DNA of 64,000 bases from Symbiodinium natans (GCA_905221605.1 CAJNDS010002800.1:145948-209947), one strand, 5' to 3'. Shown: positions 38,510 to 49,851, counted from the stretch's first letter. A program made the numbers and translations. The notes: generated by a model from the sequence alone, not told the origin.

Positions 38510-38834
38510 CAGGCTCCAGGTGAAGCCCAAAGACGGGCCCATCCCCAAGGAATGGCTCCGCAAGACCACCTTGCAGGTTTGCACAGGGCTTCAGCGTGAG
38601 TCTTTAAGGGTTTGGGCAGGGCTGGGGTCTTCAGGGTTTTCGCAGTTTGAGCATCGAAGTGTGAGATGCATCTTTGATGCGGACGGCAGCTTCGTAGTCG
38701 TAGGCACAGGTAATGAGTTCAAATCGTTCTTCGTGCAGGCGCCCTTCGGCGACTTCGGCCAGATCCTGCGCATCGACGTTTCCGAGTGCGCTGCCAAGGG
38801 AGAGGTGGCAGGTAACCTTCACCCTGCGAAATGA
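38510..38834 (+). CDS. Exon candidates of an unrecognised gene
   Basis: After CTCCAG|G near 38519, the frame reads VKPKDGPIPKEWLRKTTLQ and closes at GCAG|GTTTGC. A second segment, about 38660-38812, reads CIFDADGSFVVVGTG, NEFKSFFVQAPFGDFGQILR and IDVSECAAKGEVAG, with a GT site after it. The FGDFGQILRIDV text is reminiscent of an RNA-recognition motif, but its RNP cores are not clear. Confidence 0.4.
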
Positions 38835-39024
38835 CGGCGGGGGATGTTGATTCTGATGGATACAGTCTGGTTCGAGGAGAGAGGCGTTAGAAGGATTTCT
38901 CTACCATGCCACAAGTGTGGCAACACTGGTTTAGAAACAACGCTGGGAGAGTGGAGTGATTGAGGGCCGGGCAAGCCACAAAGTTGCGTAGCTCTCGCTG
39001 CTCGTTTCGCCAAAATAATCAGAA

Positions 39025-39027
<3 letters not shown>

Positions 39028-39065
<38 letters not shown>
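39028..39065 (+). repeat. (CT)n microsatellite
   Basis: About 19 CT dinucleotides in a row. Confidence 0.95.
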
Positions 39066-39067
<2 letters not shown>

Positions 39068-39943
39068 GTGGCCGAAACACATGAACCAACAGTGTGCTTC
39101 GGAGCCACTCAGGACACAGAGGTGCGCGTATGTGGAGTACGAAGCCGCGTGCCCAGCTGTGAGCCCGGAGCTTGCAAGTAAAACCAAAAAAAGGTCAGCA
39201 CTCCAAGTCCAGAACACGTGCAAGCCACAAGCTCGACCACTGGCACAAGAAACAAGGCGAAGCCGTGATGCACAGTGCAATCAGCGCAATGCCGTTTGGC
39301 ACGGAAACGGTTGGACACTGCTTTTGTTGAAAGACCTTGGAGCGTAAATGTGGATGATTGGCTCAACAACAAAAAGGCGTGAGTGCGGCTATCCATCTGC
39401 TTCTGGTAACATAGGTCATCAGCCATAGACGGCTCTCCAGCAGCAACTCTACGTGACGGCGTCGAGGAGTACCATTTGGCGCGTGCCAGGATGTTTCAGG
39501 CTTCCGTGACAGGAAGTCTTTGAGACAACACCTGTCAAGTGTGACAAATGCATACATCAAAAGGTTGAAATCCGCAAAGCTCCTCCCATCGAATGGACTG
39601 GAGATACCGGATACCGGTTGCGCAGGATCTCATGTCAGAGCTGGATCGGATAACCCAAATCAACATCACAGCCGCTAGGAATGGTCCTAGCGCAGCTTGG
39701 CTTGGCAGCGCGAGGAGAGCGACGACTTCACACTTTGGGTTATCAATGGCTTTACTTCAAGACGCCTGACAGCCGGAGGGTGAACGGGGTCTTTTGAGCG
39801 TGCATGATTACGTACCAGATCTTAAGTCATGGAAGCAAGTGTGGCCTGCGCTGAGGATGCGAAGCGCATTGCCGCACTGGTTCCAACAGCGCTCTCTTTC
39901 AAAAACAGGCGATCTCGGACCCATCACCATACTGGACCATACT

Positions 39944-40300
39944 TCATGACCAACATCTTGGCATGGAGATGCCCGCGCAGCGAAGTACACCACCCATCGA
40001 GGTGCACACGGTTTTCATGTACAGACCACTTTCATCGAAACCATAGAAGCTGTAGGCTGCCCTGCATGCTTCACCATTACTCTTGCCCAGGGTTTCGCCA
40101 AGGACTGTGGCTCCACCGGTTTGATGTTCAACAACTTTCTAGTCGCACTGTGGGCGAGCAGGTCGGGCTACATTCTCTCAGGCAGCAGTGGCCGGCCCTT
40201 CGGAGCGAGTTGCTGAATGAACGTGGCATACCTCCCTCCAGCCTTGCGGATCCATTCAAAGGTCTGCGAAGCCCATTTTTTTCCATCTCGTCCTTGGAGA
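39944..40300 (-). CDS. Minus-strand exon candidates of an unrecognised protein
   Basis: On the minus strand a segment starting at 40138 after an AG reads KVVEHQTGGATVLGETLGKS, NGEACRAAYSFYGFDESGLY and MKTVCTSMGGVLR. Just upstream, in transcription order, about 40170-40300 reads ASQTFEWIRKAGGRYATFIQ then QLAPKGRPLLPERM. A hydrophobic stretch (AMVTGAVVGIVFEAAG) lies further 5' near 40340-40400. Composition on this strand is better than in the overlapping 238-codon plus-strand frame. The GG-x-Y...Q-x-L...LLPE pattern faintly recalls ABC1/UbiB-type kinases, but no catalytic motifs follow, so I do not assign it. Confidence 0.38.
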
Positions 40301-40449
40301 GCCGTTTGAGTCTCCTGAGAGGGGGAATGCCCAGCAGCTTCAAAGACGATACCAACAACCGCACCAGTCACCATGGCCCAGATACGAACGCTCGACGCCT
40401 GCAGCACCTGTTTTATCAGAGAGCCCCATCCACGCACAGCCGCCGGGGC

Positions 40450-42180
40450 AGATCGTCAATCGGTCCAGTGCCAGTGCCGGCGGCCGGGAGGCCCAGGTCC
40501 TCGCATCCTTCCATCTCGCAGGTCAGTGCAGCCCGGTCTCGCTGAGGGCGAACGGCACCAGCCGCTAGCAGCATCGATTCCACGTCGCATCCCCGAGCGT
40601 TTAGGAACCAGTTCGTCACTCGTTTGACCCGGATGGGCTGCCAGATTTACCTTCCACCGCCTGTCGTCCTCCTGGTCTGATTCCTTGTGCCAGAGACGCA
40701 CATTACTGCGCCTTCTTCTCTCACTGTGGCGAGCTCTGCGTAAGTTCTGAAGCTGCTGCCTCAGGGCAAAAGGTGAGACAGGTGAGGCTGAGTCATTGGC
40801 TCAAGAACAAAAAGCATGATGGTTTTTGCTTTGCATTTGGCCCATCTGCTGGGCAGTGAAGTCAGGGCAGCACAAGACCTCTAACACCAAACGCAGAAAC
40901 CCCAGCTCGCAAGCGTTTCTGTTCAATATCCCTGCGGCAAAGCCCCAAAACCCAAAACCGGCGCCGAAGCCACAGACCCCGTTCTGGGTGCTCTCACGTG
41001 CCCTGTGCCCGTGAAATTGAGCCCCGAACGCAGACAAGTCATGACAAGTCGATAGCCCCCCAAGGACCCCAGGGATGCGCAGGATGCCCAGAAGGACCGA
41101 CGTGGTTCGAAGGGTTTTGCAAGAGCTCTCTAGTGCTCAGGCAAGTTCGGGATCTCTAAGGCAAGGGGGAAAAGGGGCTCTGTCGTACCATCGGGTGTGG
41201 GGAGTGCCGGGCCGGGCTTTGCTACGGCTGCTACGGCTTCCTAAGTTTGCTTTGTTGCTCTGGTGCTTGGCTCAAGCAAGGACCTTGATGGCAAGCGCAT
41301 TGCTGGCAAGGAGGCTCTGCAAATTTCACAGCTCCTCAAGTCCCCCGCCGCCCTGAACCCGTGAAGCTAGAGACCTTGGCACACTTGGCACACTCGCCCG
41401 GGGTCGAGCCGGGCAGTATATCTTCAGACCCCACCGAAAAACGACCGAAATCCCTGCTTTTGTTGAGATGCTGGCTTTGTCCTTACGTTCTGAACGCTCA
41501 TGGCAGGTCTCTGTGCTCCTGGCTGGTCAGACTCCCAGCCGCCGGCCGGGTAGCAGCCAGATGCCGGACAGGGCCTCAGGTCTTCTTGCAGGGCTTGACG
41601 TCACTTTGATGTCCTCATATTATTTCCCCCAAAACGAGAGTAAATGTTTGCAGCACCATCAAATGTTTTCATGATCATGGCTGCATCCCAACTCCTGCAT
41701 TTCCTACATGCATGAAGCCCTAAACGCCTCAAGTATCCTAAAGTCATGCAACTGCACGTGTCCTGCTTTTTTGTGGTGGCCAGGTGGGCCCACCGGGGCG
41801 TGCCATAGACATCGAGCAGCGAGTCGCGGAGATGGCCATGAAGCGACTTGCTCACATGTGCTTCTACGTTTTCTTTCCTTTGCTTACGCTGGCTTACTAC
41901 CGGCACCAGAGCATCTGTGGAGTAGCAGAAGGGTTCTTAAAGTATTGTGATTGCGGTGGGCCCTACTTGGGCCTTTGGATCCGAATGCATGTGTGATTCG
42001 AGTCGTTCGAAGAAAGTTCTGCTTCAAGAACGTCTGTATTCTTAATGGCTAGATGGCGATTCTTCATAGATCCTTAGCACAGGCTTGTACAATCTGTACA
42101 GATGTACCCGAGCATGAGCTGCATTTTTTCTGGCTCATGTGAGCCTTTGAACCCGGACCGCCCCATAGCGACACCAACCA
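40450..42180. other. No convincing gene
   Basis: Short frames on both strands without protein-like composition. A leader-like fragment at 40790-40805 is described in the findings. Confidence 0.4.
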
Positions 42181-42189
42181 GGTAATGGT

Positions 42190-42399
42190 CCCTAACCCAA
42201 GCAATTCCAAGCAAGAATCCCCTGCAGGCCCCTTCAAGACCACACCAAGCTCGGAGCGTCTCGAAGCCCACAGGCATTTCTTAGATGAAGCCGCTGCGGC
42301 CCGCCTAGCCAGCGCAGCGGCCCCAGAATTCTATCTACCATCAAAGCTTACCATCAAATCTGCTGACGAGAACCTGTGGGAGGAATCTGAGACTCCGTG
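42190..42399 (+). CDS. Exon candidate ending in a stop
   Basis: The frame reads GPFKTTPSSERLEAHRHFLD, then EAAAARLASAAAPEFYLPSK and LTIKSADENLWEESETP before a stop near 42400. The Ala-rich helix and protein-like composition suggest a real exon. No family recognised. Confidence 0.35.
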
Positions 42400-43455
42400 A
42401 GGTGTTCCAAGACCGGTCCCGACTGGGCTGTGATCTGGTGCGGGACTTTCAGGACCTGTTGAGTGTTGACATCCCGGATTTTCGGATTGCAGGGCCCCTT
42501 TTCGGCAAATTTGGATGAGCTCTTGGATGATGGCTGGTGGTTTGTTGAAGTGTTTCTTTTGCATTTGCTTTTCAATTCTGGGCAGGGGTGAGGGGTGGGG
42601 TTCAGACATCCCCGAAATCCGAAACACGAAAGGACCTTGACGAACACCTGTCGGCCTCAAACAAGCCGTCGGCGCTTGTGAGCATGAAGCTGTCTGAGCA
42701 GCTTGGGCCTGGAAAGGGGAAGGGAAGGGGAAGAGGACGCCTCTGTTGCGGGGGTTGGTTTGCTTTTTTTGGCAACGTGGCGCTCGCTTTTTTGTAAGTT
42801 GCAGAGCTTCTGAGTGCGCATCTCGTTGGAGTTCACTATCGTGCTTGTGGAAGTAACATGTTTGCGTTGGTTCGATTTTTTGTGCATGAAGCCTTTGTGC
42901 ACGAGGCTGAGATCAGGCCGACCGATTGGCCCGAGCCCCAAGATAAGGTGTAGTCTGGGAATAGACCGGAAAATTACGTTCTGGCGTTCCTGCATGCAGA
43001 TCCTTGTATGGCATTTCCAGAAGAAGCCAACCCCTTACGACAACCCTATGAATTTCACCCGTTTTTGATAGCATTCACGAGTGTCAACAGGCTTTAACAG
43101 AGTTGTGCCTCCACCTCAGTTCCGACCGGCGTCCTCGGACAGGCTTTGGTACCTTCGGAGACACTTGCCTTGCCTGCCTCAAGTGTTCGTGTCCAAGTTC
43201 GGACCGACAATCTGCAGCCACGTAGTCACACTCAAAAAACTCAATAACACTCACTAGAGGTTTCGATTCGAACCTACAATTCTCGAGCTGTGCATGGCAT
43301 CCGGGAATTGGTTTCTCCAGCCCCGGCGCCATGAAGGCCTGGAGATTGCCTGCCGGCAGACGTAGGGACAGACAAATGTACGTGGAGCTGATCGGCATCG
43401 TGCTTTGCAAGTAGGGGAGTAAAGCAAGAAGTTGGAGTTGGAGTGTGGAGGTAGC

Positions 43456-43581
43456 ATGACAGCAGCACAAGCTGTGCAGGCGAAGCCCAAGCCAAAAGCC
43501 AAGAAGGACAAAGATGCGAAAGGCGTCAAGCCCAAAGAGAGTGCCAAGGCCGGACCTTGGTTTTCAGATTCTGGCTATACC
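43456..43581 (+). CDS. Lysine-rich N-terminal exon candidate
   Basis: An ATG at 43456 lies five bases after TGGAG|G, a suitable trans-splice site. The frame reads MTAAQAVQAKPKPKAKKDKD then AKGVKPKESAKAG. A GC-type donor (GCCAAG|GCCGGA) is available near 43545; the frame otherwise stops at 43579-43581. A Lys/Ala/Pro-rich start like this fits a ribosomal or DNA-binding protein tail, but no domain is visible. Confidence 0.45.
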
Positions 43582-43761
43582 TAGGGGAGAATCCAGAAGT
43601 ATCCGTGTTCTCCAATGTCTTCCAATGTTCGAGAGGAATTTGGGTTTCCTTTTCGTCGAAACGAAACAGCCTTGTCAAGCGGAGGCCCGCTCCAGGGTTG
43701 GTCAACCCCGAAGCCTGAATGCACGAGAAGCCCTGACAGCCCTGCAGCTCCATTCTCGTGC

Positions 43762-43786
43762 GGGGGGGGGGGGGGGGGGGGGGGGG
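43762..43786 (+). repeat. 25-base G homopolymer
   Basis: An uninterrupted G run preceded by CTCGTGC. Confidence 0.95.
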
Positions 43787-44377
43787 AATGCCGAGTCGGC
43801 AAAGTTCATGGGACGTCAAATACCCCTTGTGCAGCACAGCATCCCCTTTTTATTAATTAAGTACCTTGCACGAGTTTCGTCAACTTCTTTGAACTTAACG
43901 ACAGGCACTCCAGATCCCAAACTATAAAAAGAGAAACCCGATTGGTTTCTAGTTCCTGGTCCTGGCATGCTCTGAGCGCACCGTCAGTGCCCTTTCTAGT
44001 ATGATGGGGTCACTTTGCTCCTTGCGTCTCATGACGTTTATGTCTTATGTATGTTTGCACTGACATTTTGACTTCTTCAATGAGTGGTGTCTGCTTGAAC
44101 GGTGTCCCTGCAAGACGTTGCATCGACTTTCGGGTCCTACACAGGCCGGGATACTAGGGGCACAAGGTTTTTCGGAAATCTCCAGCCCACTTCACCCTCG
44201 CGACCTACGTACCCTTCCTGGTGAAATACCTTTCGACTGTTCCTTCTTCACCGTCGGTCTTCAGTGCTACCGATAAGTTCGAGGGACCTCCCTCTGCAGC
44301 TACTAGTCGCTACCAACGCACAGTTTAGGGCGGGTGCTGGCTTCAATCGAGGCTTTCGTTGCGCCGACTAGGCGGTT

Positions 44378-44638
44378 ATGGACCACGCTCTAGACGCGGA
44401 GGCAGCGCACGTTCTCCTGGACGAACGATTCTACGTGCCATCCATCGTGACGAGGAAGAACTCTTGGGCACCATCGTGTCCCTGGCGCAAAGCTATCACC
44501 GTGCAACAACCTTGGGACATCTCTGTCATTCGCTCCCGATATAGAAGCGGCTTCACGGCCTGGGCCTTGGCCATGCACCGCTATGCCGACATGCTCAACC
44601 TGGACACATCGCCTGGTGCGAAGCATTGCACGGCATAG
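44378..44638 (+). CDS. Weak open frame, possibly a retroelement remnant
   Basis: The frame reads MDHALDAEAAHVLLDERFYV then PSIVTRKNSWAPSCPW, ends in a stop, and is overlapped by open frames on both strands. I cannot choose one frame with confidence and see no reverse transcriptase or integrase motif. Confidence 0.2.
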   Translation: MDHALDAEAAHVLLDERFYVPSIVTRKNSWAPSCPWRKAITVQQPWDISVIRSRYRSGFTAWALAMHRYADMLNLDTSPGAKHCTA

Positions 44639-45412
44639 GTTGTTGCAATCTAGGACCGGTCGTAACGTCGGGTGATGTAGCTGCTCCGAGTGCAGTCGCT
44701 CCTTCGGGCGGGTAGTCGCCATGGCTTCTAATCGCGTCTGCGTGCGTGGCAGCATGCGCATGAAGCGTTAGTGGAACCAAGGGCACTGGGTGATAGGTGA
44801 GACCAAGGGAATGCAACTATGACAGTTTTGTTCCGTTGCGCACCCCGAGGTCGGCTTGTTTCGGAAAGTCCTTCTGAAGGTGTAGATCATCAAGTCCTGG
44901 AGCTGCGCAGGCCCCTCTTTTTATATACGACATGGGGTCAACAAAGAGCGGGGAGGGGGGGGGGGGTTAAGAAGAACAAGGGAGGTGGGGGGGTTCACAA
45001 AAAGTCGTTGTGGTCAAAAAAGGATTTGGATCATCAAAAAAAACTTCGCCTGACGAATGATGGACCGCTGCACATGAGAGCTTTGACTCCATCTGAATCC
45101 AAAATCCAAATCCGCTGCTCGCAAGGTCGAGCCAGAAAGGAAAGAGGAGCCGGCAAAGCCTGAAGAAGCTCCCTGTCTCATGAAAAACTATGAAGGCCCG
45201 TAAAGAATTGCGTGTTTGGAAGGTTAAGGCTCAGGGTGGCACAAAGTAGATTGGCATGGTTGCGCAATAAGTGGGTTTTCGGGTTGAGGATTCGATTTAT
45301 GTATACCATTGTCTTGAAATTTGGCACACAGCAAGGTGATGTTAAGGACGCACTCTTCCGCTGCCTCATGGCAACACCGGACATACGCACTTGTAGCTAG
45401 AGGCCATGCCCA

Positions 45413-45699
45413 GTGGAAGTTGCTGTAATAGCAGAACCAAGATTAAAGCTTCGAGACACAAACACCGCGTTGCCCCAAGGGTGCCCCAAGCTCCCCCGCG
45501 GCTGGATCCGGAGTTGCGGCGGCCCGCCAGATGCGCAGCAAGGTCCCTTGGGAGTCCCTACGCTAGTCCAGGTTCCTTTTACAAGTTTGAGGATCAGCAA
45601 AGGGAGCCGGACATCTGGCCGCAGGGATTGATTGCGCGATTGGGTCCGGAAATGAACACAAGTACGTTCCAGTTGTGTAGGTGGTGGAGACTGCAATGA
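45413..45699 (+). CDS. Exon candidates of an unrecognised gene
   Basis: One frame reads EPRLKLRDTNTALPQGCPKL then PRGWIRSCGG near 45435-45530. A second reads YKFEDQQREPDIWPQGLIAR then LGPEMNTS near 45580-45660. A short intron between them would be needed; I could not place it. Confidence 0.28.
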
Positions 45700-46225
45700 C
45701 TTCGCAAAGGGTCTTCACGAAGTTGCCCTCGCGCGTGCCAGCTATCTTACTAGTTGCATGGTGCACTGTGCTCTTGAGACCTGAGTCCTGCTCCAGGACC
45801 CGTGTTTCCATGTTCTCCCTGACAAGCCGGCAATTCCTACTTTGCTTGAAGTTTGGAAAGTTGCGAGGCCGAAAGCGCCGAAAGCGCCGAGGCACCTGAC
45901 CTCAGTGCGAACAGGCCTGCGATGTTCTCACGATTCTTTGCACCATTTCGCGTCCGCAGGGCTCTTTAACGCCAGATGCCACTTTGGCAGGATATCAGTG
46001 CAATTGCACTCTGTGAACTAAAGTAACTAAATGTGTCCAGTACATTATATAGAGCTGCGTGTTCACTGTCAACCTCAGTTCACAGATGCGACATACGCTT
46101 TGAGCCATCCTATACTTGCTTCGGTCTAAATGCACGTATCCTCCGTGCGCCAGCGCGCAGACCAGGATTCCGGGCGCATGGCATGTTTGGATTCGTAGAG
46201 GCTTTACTACTGTTATACACAATCC

Positions 46226-46520
46226 GTGGCATCCAAACCGATCCCCGGAGCAAAAACCGACAGCACCGCCAAAGAAACCCTTTGTCACATTTGCATCACA
46301 GGAAGCCGACATCAGAGCAGCCGGAGCAGGCCAATCTTCTGCAACATGGGCTTCAGGAATGTGAGGAGGTTGCGGAAAGGGCCAACTTCCCGACCGGCTT
46401 TGCTCCTTTTTGGCTTTTCAGACTTCCGGCTCAGGAGCCCGCAGCTGAAACGGTCGTGGATTCCGGAGCGCCGGCAACAGAGGAGGCCCCGTCGCCTCTT
46501 GGCATCGGCATATGTGACGG
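46226..46520 (+). CDS. Exon candidates of an unrecognised gene
   Basis: About 46236-46350 reads KPTAPPKKPFVTFASQEADI then RAAGAGQSSATWAS before a CAG|G. After GGCTCAG|G near 46430 another frame reads EPAAETVVDSGAPATEEAPS then PLGIGICDG. Both have typical exon composition; a join is plausible but not proven. Confidence 0.32.
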
Positions 46521-46959
46521 GAGGCTTCTCAGAACCTCATTCAGTTACTCAAACCCATTCAATTGGCCCATTCAACCCACTCAACCCCCAACCGCTGAAA
46601 CATTGAGCTTCGTGCTTGGCAGCCAAGGGCATCGACGGAAGCCAAAACACAGCAGCCTGCCAAGGCACCTTGTATTTCTTGTCCTTGAGGCAGAGCTCCT
46701 AGCACCCCGCGATTCCAGAGCCCCACCACTCCCAGAAAGCTTCCCTGCCCACTACGTTAGGACCAGCAGTTTAATCACTTCAGGCTGGCTGGGCCGACGT
46801 AGAAGTTACGGAAGAGACGATACGGAACCAGAACCCCAGACCCCTAAAATTACCATGTCGTGTTGTCTCAACTTTGTTGTTAAAAATGCACGACCTGTGC
46901 ACGACAAAAGTCAACTGCCTTGCTTTTTTGGCATGGTTGCTTCATTTTCTGTTTATTTC

Positions 46960-47935
46960 TATACAAAGTAAATCAGATATATACAGTCACAACCAAAGCA
47001 TAAGCGCGCAGAACAAAAACTATAAACTGTAAGCAAACATCCTAAGAACCAAAAGCGAAAAGCCAAAAACACTGTTATCAAAATAACAAATAGGAAAATA
47101 ACAAACGATAATTTCCCCGAGACAACTTGTTAAACGGGCCGGAGTTTGATGTTTCATATGTTTTCAGATAACAACGAATTCTATTTAGATCAAAGAAAAA
47201 GTGTCGACCAGATTCAGAAGACATTTTCTGTGTTGCCTATAGCCGGCAGCAAATAAGTCTAACTTAAGTCTAGCAATGCTTTCCCTATAGCTGAAGCAAT
47301 ACGACTTTGCATAACGCAATTTTTGCGACTTACATAGTTGAAGGTCGATTAACTGAGTATGACTTCTAGCTCTAACTTCCTATGAAAGGGTAAAGCTATC
47401 CTGCATTCTCTTCTAAGATTCCCGACCATGTACGAAATGTAGCAGAACTGATTTTTCAAGAAGTTGACCCCCAACGATGTTCAGCACCATTCGCAAAGGT
47501 TTGCATGTCAAACTTGGGGGGAGCAAATACCTAACTAATCATGACAGAACCCAGTACATTCGAGTTTATTCGCTCGATAAAGGAGACCGCTGCTTCAAGT
47601 CATGAGCCATTATTTTGGCGCACCAGTTGTCCAATAGCTGTCCTTCATTCTTTTCCAATAACTGGCCTCCAATTATTTCAGTCAAGCTGTCAGACAATGT
47701 TCATGTTTGCGTTGGGGTAGGTATTTATTCGATGAACCGTCTTTTCTACAAGTTAGAAGCCGCATCTGCCATGCAATATGTCTGTGTATACAAGGAAGCA
47801 TATATGCGGCACCCACGTATTGGAATTAGTGCCCAAGCACGAACTGATGTCAACAACAATGTCCCTTACCTTAACCGGCTTATGAATAGAACGTACAAAG
47901 CAAGAACTTAAATACTAGTTCCCTGTCAAGTGAAT
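46960..47935. other. AT-rich island without a recognised gene
   Basis: Composition changes sharply to AT-rich here, with many AAATAACAAA- and ATTTAT-like words, and returns near 47940. One 98-codon plus-strand frame (47615-47911) exists, but I do not recognise it and it could be chance in AT-rich DNA. Confidence 0.5.
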
Positions 47936-48149
47936 GCTAAATATTCTGCTGGGGCTACATGTAAACCCAGCCCGTGGGAAGTGAGTGAGTGAGTCCCGGG
48001 CCCGTGACCGCAAGCGATCGCATAGCAAAAGACGCGCTTGACCCTGCCGGGCTGTTATTTGTATCTGCGGTCGTGTGGCGCCGGCACCATGGGTCGAGAT
48101 TTTTCGGACACAAGGGGCTGCGCAGCAAACAAATTTTGGAAGAACAGGA

Positions 48150-48468
48150 TAATCCGAGCACCTGTTCAATTGGGCCCCCCCCAGCCGCAATAAGGAAGGC
48201 AGGGTTCCGCAATAATTGGACCATGGCCCTGCATTGATTCGAATAAAAAAATAGGCTGCAGATCCCTGAGGTGCTGTAGCTTCGCATCTCCGCAAAGCAA
48301 AACAAGAAGCCTGCCGACAGATTTTTGGACCCCCCTGAAACAATTTCTTTAAATGTGGGGGGTTTTCCCCATACGAAACCCCCCTACTGAAAAGTAGTCT
48401 TCCGGCGGGCTTCCGGACAAAAAAATTTCTTTAAATGTGGGGTATTAATGAAACAGGTGCTCGGATTA
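48150..48468 (+). mobile_element. MITE-like element with 17-bp perfect terminal inverted repeats
   Basis: Ends 48150-48166 (TAATCCGAGCACCTGTT) and 48452-48468 are perfect inverted repeats enclosing about 285 bases without a protein frame. Inside are a 19-base direct repeat (48342-48360 and 48424-48442), a perfect 9-bp stem GGGGGGTTT/AAACCCCCC (48357-48365 with 48376-48384) and a CTACT/AGTAG stem. No clear target-site duplication is visible. Structure fits a non-autonomous DNA element, but family is unknown. Confidence 0.6.
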
Positions 48469-48469
48469 A

Positions 48470-49620
48470 TTCGCAATGAGCAGGAGTGGAAATGAGCACT
48501 CCAGCACCTAGCTTTGCTGTGCTCAGCTACGACAGCAGCTACGAGCCAAACTAACCAAGCCCCAAAACAGACCAGCACCATCCAAAAAAGACCGTCCCCC
48601 GTTCGATGAAGGATCTGTCATCCATTCCGGATCCCTGGGCAGAGGCGCTGCAAGTTCTGTGTTGCATTCCCTTGGTGCAGCTCATGGGGTTTGGTGCGCT
48701 GAGCTTAGCAGTGCTGGAAGATGCCGCTAGAAGCCTAAAAGTTTGGAGTTGCCCCTAGCTCCCCTGCAGATCAGTGATGAGCTCGCCCTCGCACGGATAA
48801 AGGAGGAGGAGTGGGAAGTGATAGAGGCCTGCAGGGATCAGGTTTGGCTTAGAACCGTTTCGAAGCCAAACTGTGGGTTGATTTCGACTGCCTGACATCA
48901 GGATTGATTCCGGCCTAGGCCCAACTGATTTCGTCTGGGGTTGAAACCGGTTTCAAGCCCTCCACAGCAAATTTCAACCCCAAAGGAGATGGACTTGAAA
49001 CCGGAATCAAGCTCATCGTCGCAAGTGCTGAAGCTCGAGTCCGGTTTTGCTAAACCCTAAGCCCCCCCCCCCTAAGCCGTGGTAGGGAGGCCTTACAGGG
49101 CTCCCTGACAATCGAGATTGGCGCTTCGCTGTCTTTGGGGGTGGGGCTTAACCTCTAAACCCCAACGCTCCAAAACATGCTCAGCCTCGCACCACAAAAA
49201 GACATTCGAAACCTGTTAAACCCTTAGCCACGAACCCTCTACGCTGGGCGATTACAACAACACACAATGAAGCAACAATCGTTCAATAATCCCTGAGTCA
49301 TGTTTTCCCAGTTGCCTGTTTCCAGTATGGCAACAAAACTACAAGAAGATACAGGGAGGCTTTGTGCATCAAGGGCAAATCCAAGGCTGGGATTCTCAAC
49401 GCTCGCAGTTTATTGTTAAACGTTCATCGTTAGGGCTGTTTCCGTGAGTGGTATTGTCAACCGACTTAGACCAACTTGGCTCAGCACTGGGAATCATTCT
49501 GACATTCTTGGCGGATGGGAGCCAGGCGAAGAACTTGTCTTTCTCACAAAGGATTTCAGGAACCGGCACCTTTGATTAAGCAGTTGGATGGTGTTATTTC
49601 GTGGCGTTGACGCAAATTCT
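48470..49620. other. No convincing gene
   Basis: Holds the palindrome TTGAAACCGGTTTCAA at 48941-48956 with related words nearby, a TAAACCCTAA motif at 49051 and a C-rich run. No frame looks coding. Confidence 0.4.
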
Positions 49621-49628
49621 CCCAGCAG

Positions 49629-49851
49629 GTTGCCTCGGAGCCTTCTGCGCCCAGCCATTTGGCCGCCAAGGACGTGTCTTTCGTGGACTCATGGCAGGCC
49701 GCCGAAAACCCTCTCCCGGCCCCCCAAGTACCCCAAGTACCCCAAGTCTCTCGCCGCTAGAGGATTCCGAGCTCAGCGACATGCGGCCGAGCGACGGCCA
49801 GTCCTTCGGCAAATCTTGGGGGTTTCAGCCTTTCAGTGAAGTAGGCTGGTA
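49629..49851 (+). CDS. Exon candidate with a Pro/Val repeat
   Basis: After CCAGCAG|G at 49629 one frame reads VASEPSAPSHLAAKDVSFVD then SWQAAENPLPAPQ, followed by VPQ repeats and a stop. Another frame over the same DNA reads SPLEDSELSDMRPSDGQSFG then KSWGFQPF. Either or both (with an intron) could be real. No family recognised. Confidence 0.28.

Noticed and set aside
39829-40545. 238-codon plus-strand frame
   Set aside because: Composition is Ser/Arg/His-rich and irregular, while the minus strand gives more protein-like text in the same place.
43255-43300. Possible minus-strand tRNA from a GGTTCGAATC box
   Set aside because: No A box or acceptor stem at the right distance.
46033-46971. 312-codon plus-strand frame taken as one exon
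   Set aside because: Only short parts look coding, partly in another frame; treated as separate exon candidates instead.
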